Origin: Pseudomonadota bacterium
Lineage (GTDB): Bacteria > Pseudomonadota > Gammaproteobacteria > Pseudomonadales > Halieaceae
Direction: 5' to 3'
Length of the DNA: 54,987 bases
Assembly (NCBI GenBank): GCA_002862405.1
Contig: PKCZ01000145.1
Span: 1 to 54,987 of the forward strand
Shown here piece by piece: positions 54,690-54,987 of this stretch (within the stretch, counting starts at the first letter, position 1; the number at the start of each line of letters is the position of its first letter). A model generated the notes under the pieces. The model did not search any database. It worked only from the letters and a program-made list of their open reading frames with translations, and was not told where the DNA came from. The position numbers and the translations under genes were made by a program.

Positions 54690-54987
54690 GTCGATCTCCA
54701 ATCGATGACCATTTTTAGGCAGCTACTGTCATTAAAGGCCCGGTCGTAGGCCTGCGGGGCCCGTGTCGCGGGTAAGACATCTGTTATCAACTGGGAGAAG
54801 TCCAACGTGCCATCGGACGCCAGTCGTGCTGCTTCTTTTAGGTCTTGTGGTTGCCATTCCGCACTGACTAAAAGATTGATTTCCCTCATAAATGCGGGTG
54901 GAAAGTCGAATGTGACGGCAGACGAGTAAAAGCCTGCCATCACTACTGTTGCGCCGGGTTTGCAACGAGCAATCATCTGATTCAACG
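54686..54987 (-). CDS. bchC: Bacteriochlorophyllide a dehydrogenase, C-terminal part, truncated by window edge
   Basis: GATVVMAGFYSSAVTFDFPPAFMREINLLVSAEWQPQDLKEAARL...SQLITDVLPATRAPQAYDRAFNDSSCLKMVIDW; upstream of bchX. Confidence 0.92.
   Translation of the reverse strand, partial: LNQMIARCKPGATVVMAGFYSSAVTFDFPPAFMREINLLVSAEWQPQDLKEAARLASDGTLDFSQLITDVLPATRAPQAYDRAFNDSSCLKMVIDWRST

Overview
The window is a chromosomal segment of an aerobic anoxygenic phototrophic bacterium. Gene content and the puf gene order pufL-M-C-B-A suggest a marine gammaproteobacterium of the OM60/NOR5 (Congregibacter/Luminiphilus-like) type; this taxonomic call is inference. Positions 1-7.96 kb hold an alternative oxidase C-terminus followed by the translation block thrS-infC-rpmI-rplT-pheS-pheT-ihfA-merR and tRNA-Pro(GGG). 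Positions 8-24.5 kb hold mixed metabolic genes: globin, acylating aldehyde dehydrogenase, carotenoid oxygenase, moeA/mobA, a Tat-signal aminotransferase, amidohydrolase, VanX/LD-carboxypeptidase, S9 peptidase, thioesterase and NfeD/SPFH. Positions 24.6-55 kb are most of a photosynthesis gene cluster: BLUF/acsF, bchP-PucC-like-bchG-ppsR, bchFNBHLM-lhaA-puhABCE, a hemN-like gene, idi, then on the minus strand bchCXYZ-pufQ-pufLMC-pufBA. The cluster itself is a known type of system. The best candidates for something under-described are: (i) a structured ~230-nt pufC-pufB spacer with three hairpins and a PpsR-type dyad (ATTTGT-N12-ACAAAT); (ii) a HemN paralogue that lacks the fourth conserved Cys; (iii) a PufB lacking the usual N-terminal-side His; (iv) an uncharacterised ~89-aa membrane protein ORF after bchP; and (v) a blue-light (BLUF) sensor gene divergent from acsF. 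All calls come from reading the sequence and translated ORFs; no database search was run.
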